In this document: piece by piece, positions 1-5,148 of the stretch
Position numbering within the stretch: position 1 is the first letter of the stretch
Layout: every line of letters starts with the position of its first letter
Origin: Pseudomonadota bacterium
GTDB taxonomy: Bacteria > Pseudomonadota > Alphaproteobacteria > Rhizobiales > Tepidamorphaceae
DNA: 5,167 nt
NCBI GenBank assembly: GCA_023435545.1
Contig: JAEYRQ010000270.1
Span: 1-5,167 of the forward strand
Reading direction: 5' to 3'
The notes under the pieces: model-generated
Seen by the model: the letters and a program-made list of their open reading frames with translations, nothing else
The model's database searches: none
Told to the model about the DNA's origin: nothing
Position numbers and translations under genes: made by a program

Positions 1-8
1 GCGCGATT

Positions 9-32
9 CCGTATCCATTCGGGACGATACGG
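9..32. repeat. Perfect 7-bp inverted repeat (CCGTATC / GATACGG)
   Basis: The left arm CCGTATC at 9-15 is the exact reverse complement of GATACGG at 26-32, with a 10-base loop between them. No T-run follows on the plus strand, so it does not look like a classical intrinsic terminator. It could be an operator for the operon starting at 141, part of a terminator for a gene left of the window, or chance. The function is unknown. Confidence 0.35.
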
Positions 33-37
33 CCCGA

Positions 38-75
38 CTGTTAGCGGATTGTTAACCTCAACGAATTCTTAATCG
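38..75 (+). promoter_or_regulatory. AT-richer leader, probable promoter region of the 141-1225 operon
   Basis: This is one of the few AT-rich stretches in a very GC-rich window. It contains GTTAAC (51-56), GAATTC (63-68) and TTAA at 52-55 and 69-72, and it lies directly upstream of the first gene's strong ribosome site. TTGTTA (49-54) could act as a -35 element, but no convincing -10 sits at 16-18 bp from it, so I do not assign exact boxes. The promoter role is inferred from composition and position. Confidence 0.35.
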
Positions 76-128
76 TGAGCGTCCGGCCGATCGGCGCCGG
101 CTTTTCGCGCCCCGGCCTCACGCTCTCG

Positions 129-133
129 AGGAG
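129..133 (+). promoter_or_regulatory. Shine-Dalgarno AGGAG that fixes the start at 141
   Basis: AGGAG at 129-133 lies 7 bases before the ATG at 141. The ATG at 134 directly abuts the motif and opens a different frame. The GTG at 75, in frame with the 141 gene, has no such site. This makes 141 the best start and argues against a long gene beginning at 134. Confidence 0.7.
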
Positions 134-140
134 ATGGGCG

Positions 141-347
141 ATGGCTGCCCTGCTGCAGTTTCCATTGGACTCTCGTCGGCGCGCCCGCACCGCCGACACC
201 GCGACTTCGGCCGCATCCGGCGCAGAGCGCTCGGCGACGGTGGTGATCTTTCCAGGCATCCGCATCGAACGCCGGGGAACGCGCGCGACCGATCGCCGGG
301 AGGGATCGGCGCAGGGCGCACCCGCGCTTCCGGTCGAGCACCGCTGA
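141..347 (+). CDS. Small hypothetical protein with two Phe-Pro (FP) segments, 68 aa
   Basis: I do not recognise a named family. The ATG at 141 has an ideal AGGAG 7 bases upstream. The product is basic, Arg- and Ala-rich, with no signal peptide or membrane segment, so it is probably cytoplasmic. Two short hydrophobic segments resemble each other: LLQFPLDSRRR (residues 4-14) and VVIFPGIRIER (34-44). Each has hydrophobic residues, then Phe-Pro, then a basic cluster. The Phe-Pro codons are TTT CCA in both. A low-complexity Thr/Ala/Ser-rich linker joins them, and residues 45-68 look disordered. My impression, unverified, is that short proteins with an IFPG-like core occur in Hyphomicrobiales. The next gene begins 50 bases downstream on the same strand, so the two are probably co-transcribed. 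Doubt remains because the gene is short and its start region has less GC-biased third positions (CAG TTT CCA TTG). Confidence 0.6.
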   Translation: MAALLQFPLDSRRRARTADTATSAASGAERSATVVIFPGIRIERRGTRATDRREGSAQGAPALPVEHR

Positions 348-397
348 TCGACGTCAGGGCCAGGGGCGAACCGCCGCGAGACGGACGGGAGAGATGC

Positions 398-1225
398 GTG
401 CCTGACCGGACTGCCGTGCCGGCCGCCCCGAATCGGACAGCAAGGCCCCGCCCCGCCCCGCGCGCGTGGGTTCTCGCCTGCGTGCTGGCGCTTGCCGGCT
501 GCGCCGCGCAGGAGGGCGATTTCGACCGGCCGGTGAAGAACTACGTCAACGACACGATGCTGCCGGCGATCGGCGACCGGATGGCCAAGGCGCGGGGCGA
601 GCCGGTGTCGGACTTCATGCTCACCGACGATGAGAAGGAGCTGCGCCGGCGCTCCTACCGCATGATCATGCCGATCCACCGCGGCGCCTTCTTCGCCCGC
701 AACGAGACCGAATGGGTGCGCACCCGCATCTGGCCGGATTCGCGCTGGCGGCCCGATCCGGAGCTCTATCTCGACATGCTGCGCGACGACGGCTTCGTCT
801 CCAGCGAGGCGCGCTGGAACGCCGTCATCACCGCCATCGTCACCGACATCCCGCTGGTGCCGCCCTTCGGCGAGGTCTGGCAGCGGGTGTGCCTGGCCGA
901 CCTCAGCCGCCTCTCCGCCCTGCCGCAGACCGCGCTGCTGACGCCTGCCGAGGCGAAGGACGCCGAGGCCCGTGTCTTCGAGAACAAGCGGGTGGCCGTG
1001 TGGGGGCTGTCGGCGATGCGCTGGCGGGTCGAATCCTACGCCTACGCCATCCAGCGCAGCCGGCTGGAAATACCCTCCGGCAAGGACGTCAACGCCGACA
1101 TCGCGCTCAACCGCCTGCGCGCCACGGTGGACGAACTGGAGCGCCTGCTGTCCACCCCCCACTGCGGCACCGCCCCCGTGCCGGCGGTTCTGGGCCCGGC
1201 GGATCGGCCGATCTACAAGGGGTGA
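398..1225 (+). CDS. Putative lipoprotein of unknown function, 275 aa
   Basis: I do not recognise the family. The open frame extends left to 134, but that part overlaps the better-supported gene at 141-347 and reads as low-complexity Arg/Gly/Pro sequence. I place the start at GTG 398, with GGGAGAG (387-393) just upstream at a short 4-base spacing; GTG 416 is an alternative. Residues 1-23 are Arg/Pro-rich, 24-34 are hydrophobic, and LAGC at 32-35 is a lipobox. Cys35 would therefore be lipidated after signal peptidase II cleavage. Residue +2 is Ala, which by the E. coli rule favours the outer membrane. The mature part is soluble, with two further cysteines (165 and 256) that could pair in the periplasm, a Trp/Arg-rich segment (106-120) and a probably helical segment (about 184-252). 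It ends by overlapping the convergent grpB gene by 13 bases. Confidence is good that this is a secreted lipoprotein; its role is unknown. Confidence 0.8.
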   Translation: MPDRTAVPAAPNRTARPRPAPRAWVLACVLALAGCAAQEGDFDRPVKNYVNDTMLPAIGDRMAKARGEPVSDFMLTDDEKELRRRSYRMIMPIHRGAFFARNETEWVRTRIWPDSRWRPDPELYLDMLRDDGFVSSEARWNAVITAIVTDIPLVPPFGEVWQRVCLADLSRLSALPQTALLTPAEAKDAEARVFENKRVAVWGLSAMRWRVESYAYAIQRSRLEIPSGKDVNADIALNRLRATVDELERLLSTPHCGTAPVPAVLGPADRPIYKG

Positions 1226-1728
1226 GCGGAGGACCGGGCATCAGCCAGAACCTGCTCGACGAACCGGTCCTTGGCTTCCCGATACTCCGCCATGTCCCGC
1301 CCTTCATGACGCTTCTTGAGAGCGTTATACGCGTGGACGAGCCGGGGTGAGCCCATCAGCGCGTCAACGAACAGATGAAAGAAATCGAGCGGCCCGTCGA
1401 TGACGACGAGCTGGATGCCGAGGTGGGGCCGGCAGGAGGCGTCCTCGAAGGCGGAAAAGGTCTCGGTCCGGATCGACCCTTCGTTGCGCTGGAACCGCGC
1501 CGCCAGCGAGGCATCGGCAGCGGCAAAGTCCTCGGCGGGGACACGAACGACGATATCGAGGTCGCCTTTGGTCAGGCAGCCCGGAACCGCTGTAGCGCCG
1601 ACGTGCCGGATGTCAGATCCGGAGGGCAATATCCCTGCGAGCGCCGGGAGGACGGCATTGTAGAGCCGCTCTGCGTCCTGGCGGGCACGATCCGCATCGA
1701 CCAGCGCAAGGGGTGGCTCCTGATTCAT
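1213..1728 (-). CDS. GrpB/UPF0157 family protein (nucleotidyltransferase-like), 171 aa
   Basis: The product matches the GrpB (UPF0157) family, which has a nucleotidyltransferase-like fold; no substrate is established to my knowledge. Key features are HVGATAVPG (residues 42-50, the family's HVGSTSVPG-like signature) and KGDLDIVVRV (54-63), whose Asp56 and Asp58 are the expected metal-binding carboxylates. LGIQLVV (103-109) is a further strand. The C-terminal half (FVDALMGSPRL, then AYNALKKR and EYREAKDRFVEQVL) has the usual helical ending. Length is normal for the family. I choose ATG 1728 because GAGGA (1736-1740) lies 7 bases upstream. An in-frame ATG at 1749 would add 7 residues, overlap yoeB by 11 bases and lacks a ribosome site. 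The yoeB stop codon lies inside this Shine-Dalgarno, which suggests translation is coupled to yoeB. The protein is probably cytosolic. A role beside the toxin-antitoxin pair is inference only. Confidence 0.88.
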   Translation of the reverse strand: MNQEPPLALVDADRARQDAERLYNAVLPALAGILPSGSDIRHVGATAVPGCLTKGDLDIVVRVPAEDFAAADASLAARFQRNEGSIRTETFSAFEDASCRPHLGIQLVVIDGPLDFFHLFVDALMGSPRLVHAYNALKKRHEGRDMAEYREAKDRFVEQVLADARSSAHPL

Positions 1729-1735
1729 CCACCGA

Positions 1736-1741
1736 TCCTCA
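1736..1741 (-). promoter_or_regulatory. grpB ribosome-binding site containing the yoeB stop codon
   Basis: On the minus strand the sequence TGAGGA spans 1741 to 1736. Its TGA (1741-1739) is the yoeB stop and its GAGGA is a good Shine-Dalgarno 7 bases before the ATG at 1728. This decides the grpB start and indicates that ribosomes finishing yoeB can reinitiate at grpB. Confidence 0.65.
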
Positions 1742-2011
1742 GCGGCCATAGTGGAAGCGGCAGGCGGCGACCTCCAGCGCCTGCGCCTCGCCGCTGCCGC
1801 TGACGCGATAGACCAGTCGGTGCTCCCGCGTGATGCGGCGCGACCACCAGCCCTTGAGGCTGCCGACCAGAGGCTCGGGCTTGCCGATACCCGAGAACGG
1901 GTGGCGCATGGTGTCGCGGACAAGCTCGTTGATCCTGCGCAGCACCGCCGGGTCGCTGCTCTGCCAGAACAAGTAGTCTTCCCAGGCGTGCTCGGAGAAG
2001 ACGAGCCTCAT
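1739..2011 (-). CDS. yoeB: YoeB/Txe-family mRNA-interferase toxin, 90 aa
   Basis: The product is a type II toxin of the YoeB/Txe family (RelE superfold). In E. coli, YoeB enters the ribosomal A site and cleaves mRNA, halting translation. Recognisable family stretches are MRLVFSEHAWEDYLFWQ (1-17), RRINELVRDT (25-34), GKPEPL (43-48), WWSRRITREHRLVYRV (55-70) and AACRFHY (82-88). The residues known as catalytic in E. coli YoeB (Glu46, Arg65, His83) correspond here to Glu46, Arg65 and His87, with a Tyr immediately after the His as in E. coli. The active site therefore appears intact. Two residues follow the HY end, and the length is close to the usual 84-85. The ATG overlaps the yefM stop in an ATGA junction, with GAGGA directly abutting the start, typical of coupled antitoxin-toxin translation. 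Identification is firm; activity is inferred from residue conservation. Confidence 0.95.
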   Translation of the reverse strand: MRLVFSEHAWEDYLFWQSSDPAVLRRINELVRDTMRHPFSGIGKPEPLVGSLKGWWSRRITREHRLVYRVSGSGEAQALEVAACRFHYGR

Positions 2012-2262
2012 TCCTCGACGAGGTCGCGGTCCATGCCGGTCCCGGCGTCCAGGCTGGCGATCGACCGGGCCAGCCGGTCGGCATTGGCCGGGCTGCTCAG
2101 CAGGTGCACCGTCTCGCGCAGGCCCTCCAGTTCCGCCAGCGGCATCACCACCAGAGCCTCGTGGTTCTGCCGCGTGACGACAAGCTCGGTCCGGTCGGCC
2201 TCGCCCCTGTCGAAGTGGCGGGCCATGTTCGCCCTGAGTTCGGTGAAGGTGACATGCGACAT
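2008..2262 (-). CDS. yefM: YefM/Phd-family antitoxin, 84 aa
   Basis: This is the antitoxin partner of the YoeB-type toxin. The N-terminal Phd/YefM fold binds DNA and the flexible C-terminal tail wraps the toxin; the family also autorepresses its operon. Landmarks are TFTELRAN (residues 5-12), ELVVTRQNHEALVVMPLAELEGL (26-48), the family's TRQNxE and hydrophobic strand region, then HLLSSPANADRL (53-64) and SIASLDAGTG (67-76), all close in pattern and spacing to E. coli YefM. The acidic tail (DRDLVEE) is the expected toxin-binding end. The ATG at 2262 has AGGAG (2270-2274) 7 bases upstream. The open frame continues further upstream, but that part crosses the promoter and overlaps ycgN, so it is not used. 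The antitoxin gene comes first and overlaps the toxin by 4 bases. Regulation is expected through the TGTACA boxes just upstream. Confidence 0.94.
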   Translation of the reverse strand: MSHVTFTELRANMARHFDRGEADRTELVVTRQNHEALVVMPLAELEGLRETVHLLSSPANADRLARSIASLDAGTGMDRDLVEE

Positions 2263-2269
2263 GACGGGG

Positions 2270-2274
2270 CTCCT
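2270..2274 (-). promoter_or_regulatory. yefM Shine-Dalgarno AGGAG
   Basis: AGGAG on the minus strand lies 7 bases before the ATG at 2262. It supports that start and rules out the longer open frame extending to about 2589. Confidence 0.7.
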
Positions 2275-2281
2275 GCGGTTC

Positions 2282-2299
2282 TGTACATAAATACGTACA
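2282..2299. promoter_or_regulatory. YefM-YoeB operator: two TGTACA-type boxes 12 bp apart
   Basis: A perfect palindrome TGTACA occupies 2282-2287 and a one-mismatch copy, CGTACA (TGTACG on the minus strand), occupies 2294-2299. Their centres are exactly 12 bp apart. As I recall the E. coli yefM-yoeB studies, that operator also has two palindromes with TGTACA cores and a similar centre-to-centre distance. The boxes lie 20-37 bases before the yefM start and overlap the candidate -10 element, so bound YefM-YoeB would block transcription. The boxes are seen directly; binding is inferred. Confidence 0.75.
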
Positions 2300-2316
2300 T
2301 GATCGGCTGCGATCAA
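2288..2316 (-). promoter_or_regulatory. Candidate sigma70-type promoter for yefM-yoeB-grpB
   Basis: On the minus strand TTGATC (2316-2311) matches 4 of 6 consensus -35 bases. It is followed after exactly 17 bp by TATTTA (2293-2288), a 3 of 6 match to the -10. Transcription would begin near 2281, giving a leader of about 20 bases that still contains the yefM ribosome site. It begins 5 bp after the ycgN stop codon and is interleaved with the two operator boxes. The match is moderate, but the spacing and the fit with the operator support it. Confidence 0.5.
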
Positions 2317-2320
2317 GTCG

Positions 2321-2821
2321 TCACCCCTCGCCCGGCCACTCCACGATCCGGTCCTCCAGGTCCGCCTCCGCCACCTCCTCCTCGCCGAGCACCCGCCCGC
2401 GCACCGAGATGCCGGCAAGGTGCACCGTATCCGGGTCGCCGGAGACCAGCGGGTGCCCCCAGTAGAGGTCGCGGCCCTCCGCCACCAGCCGGTAGGCACA
2501 GGTCGGCGGCAGCCAGGACAATTCCCCGACGTTGTCCGGGTTGAGCGGCACGCAGCCTGGCACCCGTTCGGCGCGGTTCGCATAGTCACCGCAGCGGCAT
2601 GTCTCGGCGTCGAGCAGCCGGCAGGCGACGTCGGTGAACCAGACCTCGGCCGTATCCTCGTCCTCGAGCTTGATCAGGCAGCAGCGCGCGCAGCCGTCGC
2701 ACAGCGATTCCCATTCGGCGGGCGTCATCCGGGCGAGCGACTTCGTTCGCCAGAACGGTGCCTCGGTAATCGCGGACCGGGCGGCGGCAGTCCGCTGCTT
2801 AACTCTGCGGGCGTCGGTCAT
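2321..2821 (-). CDS. ycgN: YcgN/UPF0260-family cysteine-cluster protein, 166 aa
   Basis: The product matches the YcgN (UPF0260) family, related to the YkgJ-type zinc/iron-chelating cysteine-cluster proteins; its biochemical role is not established. Family stretches are [28 protein letters not shown] (residues 21-48), [20 protein letters not shown] (51-70), [11 protein letters not shown] (73-83), PGCVPL (89-93), [23 protein letters not shown] (103-125) and GISVRGR (137-143). There are nine cysteines, at 41, 44, 47, 48, 67, 75, 77, 90 and 108, most of them family-conserved, so a bound metal is likely. No signal peptide or membrane segment is seen, so it is cytosolic. ATG 2821 is the nearest start ahead of the conserved APFW segment; it has no clear Shine-Dalgarno. 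The frame stays open upstream, but that part runs into the divergent spacer and the PBP gene. Length is slightly above E. coli YcgN, the extra residues being at the N-terminus. Confidence 0.92.
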   Translation of the reverse strand: MTDARRVKQRTAAARSAITEAPFWRTKSLARMTPAEWESLCDGCARCCLIKLEDEDTAEVWFTDVACRLLDAETCRCGDYANRAERVPGCVPLNPDNVGELSWLPPTCAYRLVAEGRDLYWGHPLVSGDPDTVHLAGISVRGRVLGEEEVAEADLEDRIVEWPGEG

Positions 2822-2830
2822 CGGAACGTG

Positions 2831-2860
2831 TCTTGCGCAAATCCGCCAAACCGCGCAAGA
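2831..2860. promoter_or_regulatory. Palindrome and inverted repeat in the ycgN-PBP divergent spacer
   Basis: TCTTGCGC (2831-2838) and GCGCAAGA (2853-2860) form a perfect 8-bp inverted repeat around a 14-base centre. The left arm also overlaps a self-complementary TTGCGCAA (2833-2840). GCGCAA recurs as a direct repeat at 2835-2840 and 2853-2858, 18 bp apart. The element lies between two divergent genes, 9 bp from the ycgN start and 67 bp from the PBP start, where an operator or paired promoter elements would sit. TTGCGC could be a -35 in either direction, but I see no good -10. Function is inferred. Confidence 0.45.
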
Positions 2861-2880
2861 AGGATGTGCGGGGCGAGCAT

Positions 2881-2903
2881 GTGACGCGACGGCCAAGTGA
2901 CGC
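2881..2903 (+). repeat. Direct repeat GTGACGC, 16-bp period
   Basis: GTGACGC occurs at 2881-2887 and again at 2897-2903, in the 5' region of the PBP gene. It could be a tandem regulator half-site or chance in GC-rich DNA; nothing else supports a role. Confidence 0.3.
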
Positions 2904-2927
2904 AAGGGGCGGACGGAGACTGTCGAG

Positions 2928-5141
2928 GTGAGTGACCCGTTCGGCAACAGCCCGCGCAGCGGTTTCTGGACCAGGCTGCGCCGCAAGCTGCTCCAGATCG
3001 ATTCCTATATCGACGATTTCTTCTATGCGGTGCTGGAAGGCACCAAGCGCAGCTTCGAGGCCTATTCGGCCCGCATGGAGCGCTTCAACGTCAAAGGCTG
3101 GCGGCGCGGGCTGGTGGAACTCTCCTCCGACGGGCTGACGATCGGCGCCGGCGGCGCGGTGCTGATGCTGGCGCTGGCGATTCCCGCCTTCGACGAGACG
3201 CGCGACGACTGGCTGTCCACCCAGCAGTATTCGGTCGTGTTCCTGGACCGCTACGGCAACGAGATCGGTAAGCGCGGCATCCTGCACAACGACACGGTGC
3301 CGCTCGACGAGATCCCCGACCACCTGATCAAGGCGACGCTGGCCACCGAGGACCGGCGCTTCTACCAGCATTTCGGCATCGACATCGGCGGCACCTTCCG
3401 TGCGCTCATCGAGAACATGCGAGCCAAGAACGTGGTGCAGGGCGGCTCGTCCATCACCCAGCAGCTCGCCAAGAACCTGTTCCTGACCAACGAGCGCACC
3501 ATCGAGCGCAAGATCAAGGAAGCCTTCCTGGCGCTGTGGCTCGAGACGCACCTGACCAAGAACGAGATCCTGATGCTCTATCTCGACCGCGCCTATCTGG
3601 GCGGCGGCACCTTCGGCGTCGACGCGGCGGCGGAGTTCTACTTCGGCAAGTCGGTGCGCGACATCAACCTGGCGGAAGCTGCAATGATCGCCGGCCTGTT
3701 CAAGGCGCCGAGCAATTTCGCCCCGCACATCGACCTGCCCGCCGCCCGCGGCCGCGCCAACACCGTGCTGCAGAACATGGTCGAGGCCGGCTTCATGACC
3801 GAGGGCCAGGTCTATCCCGCGCGCCGCAACCCGGCCGACCCGGTCGACCGCACCGGCGTCACCGCGCCGGATTACTTCCTCGACTGGGCCTATGACGAAG
3901 TAAGACGCATCGTCCAGGGCCGCTCATACGTGCTGACCGTCAAGACCACCATCGACCCGACGCTGCAGAAGGTCGGCGAGGAGGCGGTCGTCTCCAACCT
4001 GCGCCAGTACGGCGGCCAGTACGGGGCGAGCCAGATGGCGATGGCGATGGCCGATCTCGATGGCGCCGTGCGCGTCATGGTCGGCGGCCGCGACTATGGC
4101 GAGAGCCAGTTCAACCGCGCCACCTCGGCGCTGCGCCAGCCGGGCTCCTCCTTCAAGCCCTATGTCTACATGGCCGCGCTGATGAACGGCTACAACGAGC
4201 GCTCGATCGTCGCCGACGCGCCGATCACGATTGCCGGCTGGTCGCCGCAGAACTATGGCCGCAGCTATCGCGGCAACGTCACGCTGACCACCGCCCTGCA
4301 ATACTCGATCAACACCGTGGCGGTGCGCGTCGCCCATGCGATCGGTCGCGAGAAGGTGGTCGAGGCCGCCGAGGCTATGGGCGTCCGAACGCCGATCTAC
4401 AATTCCAAGTCGATGCCGCTCGGCGCCTCCGAGGTGACGGTGCTCGATCAGCTCGCCGGCTTTGGCACCATGGCCTCTGGCGGGCGCAAGATGACGCCCT
4501 ACGGCATCCTCGAGATCCGCGACGGCGCCGGCAACGCCATTTACCGCCACGACCGCGACGGCCCGGCGCGACCGCAGGTCTATCCGGCCGAGCAGGTCGA
4601 GGCGCTGAACCGCATGCTCTACCAGGCGGCCAATAACGGCACCGGCCGCCGCTCGCTGATCCCCGGCGTGCCCGTCGCCGGCAAGACCGGCACCACCAAC
4701 GCCTATCGCGATGCCTGGTACTGCGCCTTCACCGGCAACTACGTCGCCGCGGTGTGGGCCGGCAACGACAACTTCCGACCGACCAAGCGCATGACCGGCG
4801 GCAGCCTGCCGGCGATGACCTGGAACAGCCTGATGTCGATCGCCCATCAGGGCGTGGAACTGAAGCCGATCCCCGGCCTCGGTGACTCCGGCCCGGCGCT
4901 GGTCGCCGCCGGCCCCGACGGCGACGGCACGTCGGCGCTCGCCGCCCCGTTGAGCCTGTCGCGCCAGTCGACCAACATCCTGTTCGCCATCGAGCGGATG
5001 ATGCGCGACGCCCCCCGTCTCACCCCCGTCGACCCCGGCCCGACCGCCGAAGCCCCGGCAGCCGCGCCAACGCCCGCGAGCGCCACCCAGGTCGCCGAGG
5101 AGCCGGGCAGGGTGATGGACATAACGATTAGGGGGAATTGA
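2928..5141 (+). CDS. Class A penicillin-binding protein (PBP1A-type), 737 aa
   Basis: This is a bifunctional peptidoglycan synthase of the inner membrane: a GT51 transglycosylase polymerises lipid II and a transpeptidase crosslinks the peptides in the periplasm. Residues 1-69 are cytoplasmic and basic; 70-87 are the single membrane anchor. GT51 motifs follow: [14 protein letters not shown] (139-152, catalytic Glu141), [12 protein letters not shown] (172-183), [14 protein letters not shown] (193-206) and the [13 protein letters not shown] region (218-230). The transpeptidase has SSFK (407-410, nucleophile Ser407), SIN (460-462) and KTGT (586-589), so both active sites look intact. The linker between domains is short and I see no large inserted OB-like domain. 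Residues 650-737 form a Pro/Ala/Gly-rich, probably disordered tail. GTG 2928 is the first start after an in-frame stop at 2898, with GGAG (2915-2918) 9 bases upstream. The gene is divergent from ycgN. Which paralogue of the class it is cannot be decided from sequence alone. Confidence 0.96.
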   Translation: MSDPFGNSPRSGFWTRLRRKLLQIDSYIDDFFYAVLEGTKRSFEAYSARMERFNVKGWRRGLVELSSDGLTIGAGGAVLMLALAIPAFDETRDDWLSTQQYSVVFLDRYGNEIGKRGILHNDTVPLDEIPDHLIKATLATEDRRFYQHFGIDIGGTFRALIENMRAKNVVQGGSSITQQLAKNLFLTNERTIERKIKEAFLALWLETHLTKNEILMLYLDRAYLGGGTFGVDAAAEFYFGKSVRDINLAEAAMIAGLFKAPSNFAPHIDLPAARGRANTVLQNMVEAGFMTEGQVYPARRNPADPVDRTGVTAPDYFLDWAYDEVRRIVQGRSYVLTVKTTIDPTLQKVGEEAVVSNLRQYGGQYGASQMAMAMADLDGAVRVMVGGRDYGESQFNRATSALRQPGSSFKPYVYMAALMNGYNERSIVADAPITIAGWSPQNYGRSYRGNVTLTTALQYSINTVAVRVAHAIGREKVVEAAEAMGVRTPIYNSKSMPLGASEVTVLDQLAGFGTMASGGRKMTPYGILEIRDGAGNAIYRHDRDGPARPQVYPAEQVEALNRMLYQAANNGTGRRSLIPGVPVAGKTGTTNAYRDAWYCAFTGNYVAAVWAGNDNFRPTKRMTGGSLPAMTWNSLMSIAHQGVELKPIPGLGDSGPALVAAGPDGDGTSALAAPLSLSRQSTNILFAIERMMRDAPRLTPVDPGPTAEAPAAAPTPASATQVAEEPGRVMDITIRGN

Positions 5142-5148
5142 GGGGAGG
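5141..5148 (+). promoter_or_regulatory. Shine-Dalgarno-like AGGGGAGG after the PBP stop
   Basis: A purine run AGGGGAGG begins on the last base of the PBP stop codon. No ATG or GTG follows within the remaining 19 bases, so it may be fortuitous. GGCGGTCGCC (5147-5156) next to it could fold into a tight hairpin. The last 26 bases hold nothing else I can support. Confidence 0.2.

Noticed and set aside
75..140. Upstream GTG 75 start for the small FP protein
   Set aside because: No ribosome site precedes it, while ATG 141 has an ideal one.
134..397. N-terminal extension of the lipoprotein to ATG 134
   Set aside because: It overlaps the small gene at 141-347, reads as Arg/Gly/Pro-rich noise, would bury the signal peptide and lipobox deep inside the protein, and its ATG abuts the AGGAG, which is better spaced for 141.
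41..1162. 373-codon minus-strand open frame across the lipoprotein region
   Set aside because: It mirrors the lipoprotein gene in a GC-rich genome, where antisense frames stay open. Its His/Gly/Arg-rich sequence shows no domain, whereas the plus strand has a lipobox and natural composition.
712..1350. 212-codon plus-strand frame overlapping the lipoprotein and grpB
   Set aside because: A +1 shadow of the lipoprotein gene rich in Arg/Ala/Gly/His that runs into the antisense side of grpB; no ribosome site or domain.
1729..1749. Longer grpB start at ATG 1749
   Set aside because: No Shine-Dalgarno precedes it, and the GAGGA correctly spaced for ATG 1728 makes the shorter form more likely. It remains possible.
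1751..2290. 179-codon plus-strand frame opposite yefM-yoeB
   Set aside because: The minus strand encodes two clear family members in the same interval; this is their antisense shadow.
2799..3728. 309-codon minus-strand frame inside the PBP gene
   Set aside because: Antisense of the GT51 domain. Its runs of Val/Gly/Arg/His/Gln are typical of reverse-frame translation of GC-rich coding DNA.
3924..4847. 307-codon minus-strand frame inside the PBP transpeptidase
   Set aside because: Antisense shadow of the transpeptidase domain, with no recognisable domain of its own.
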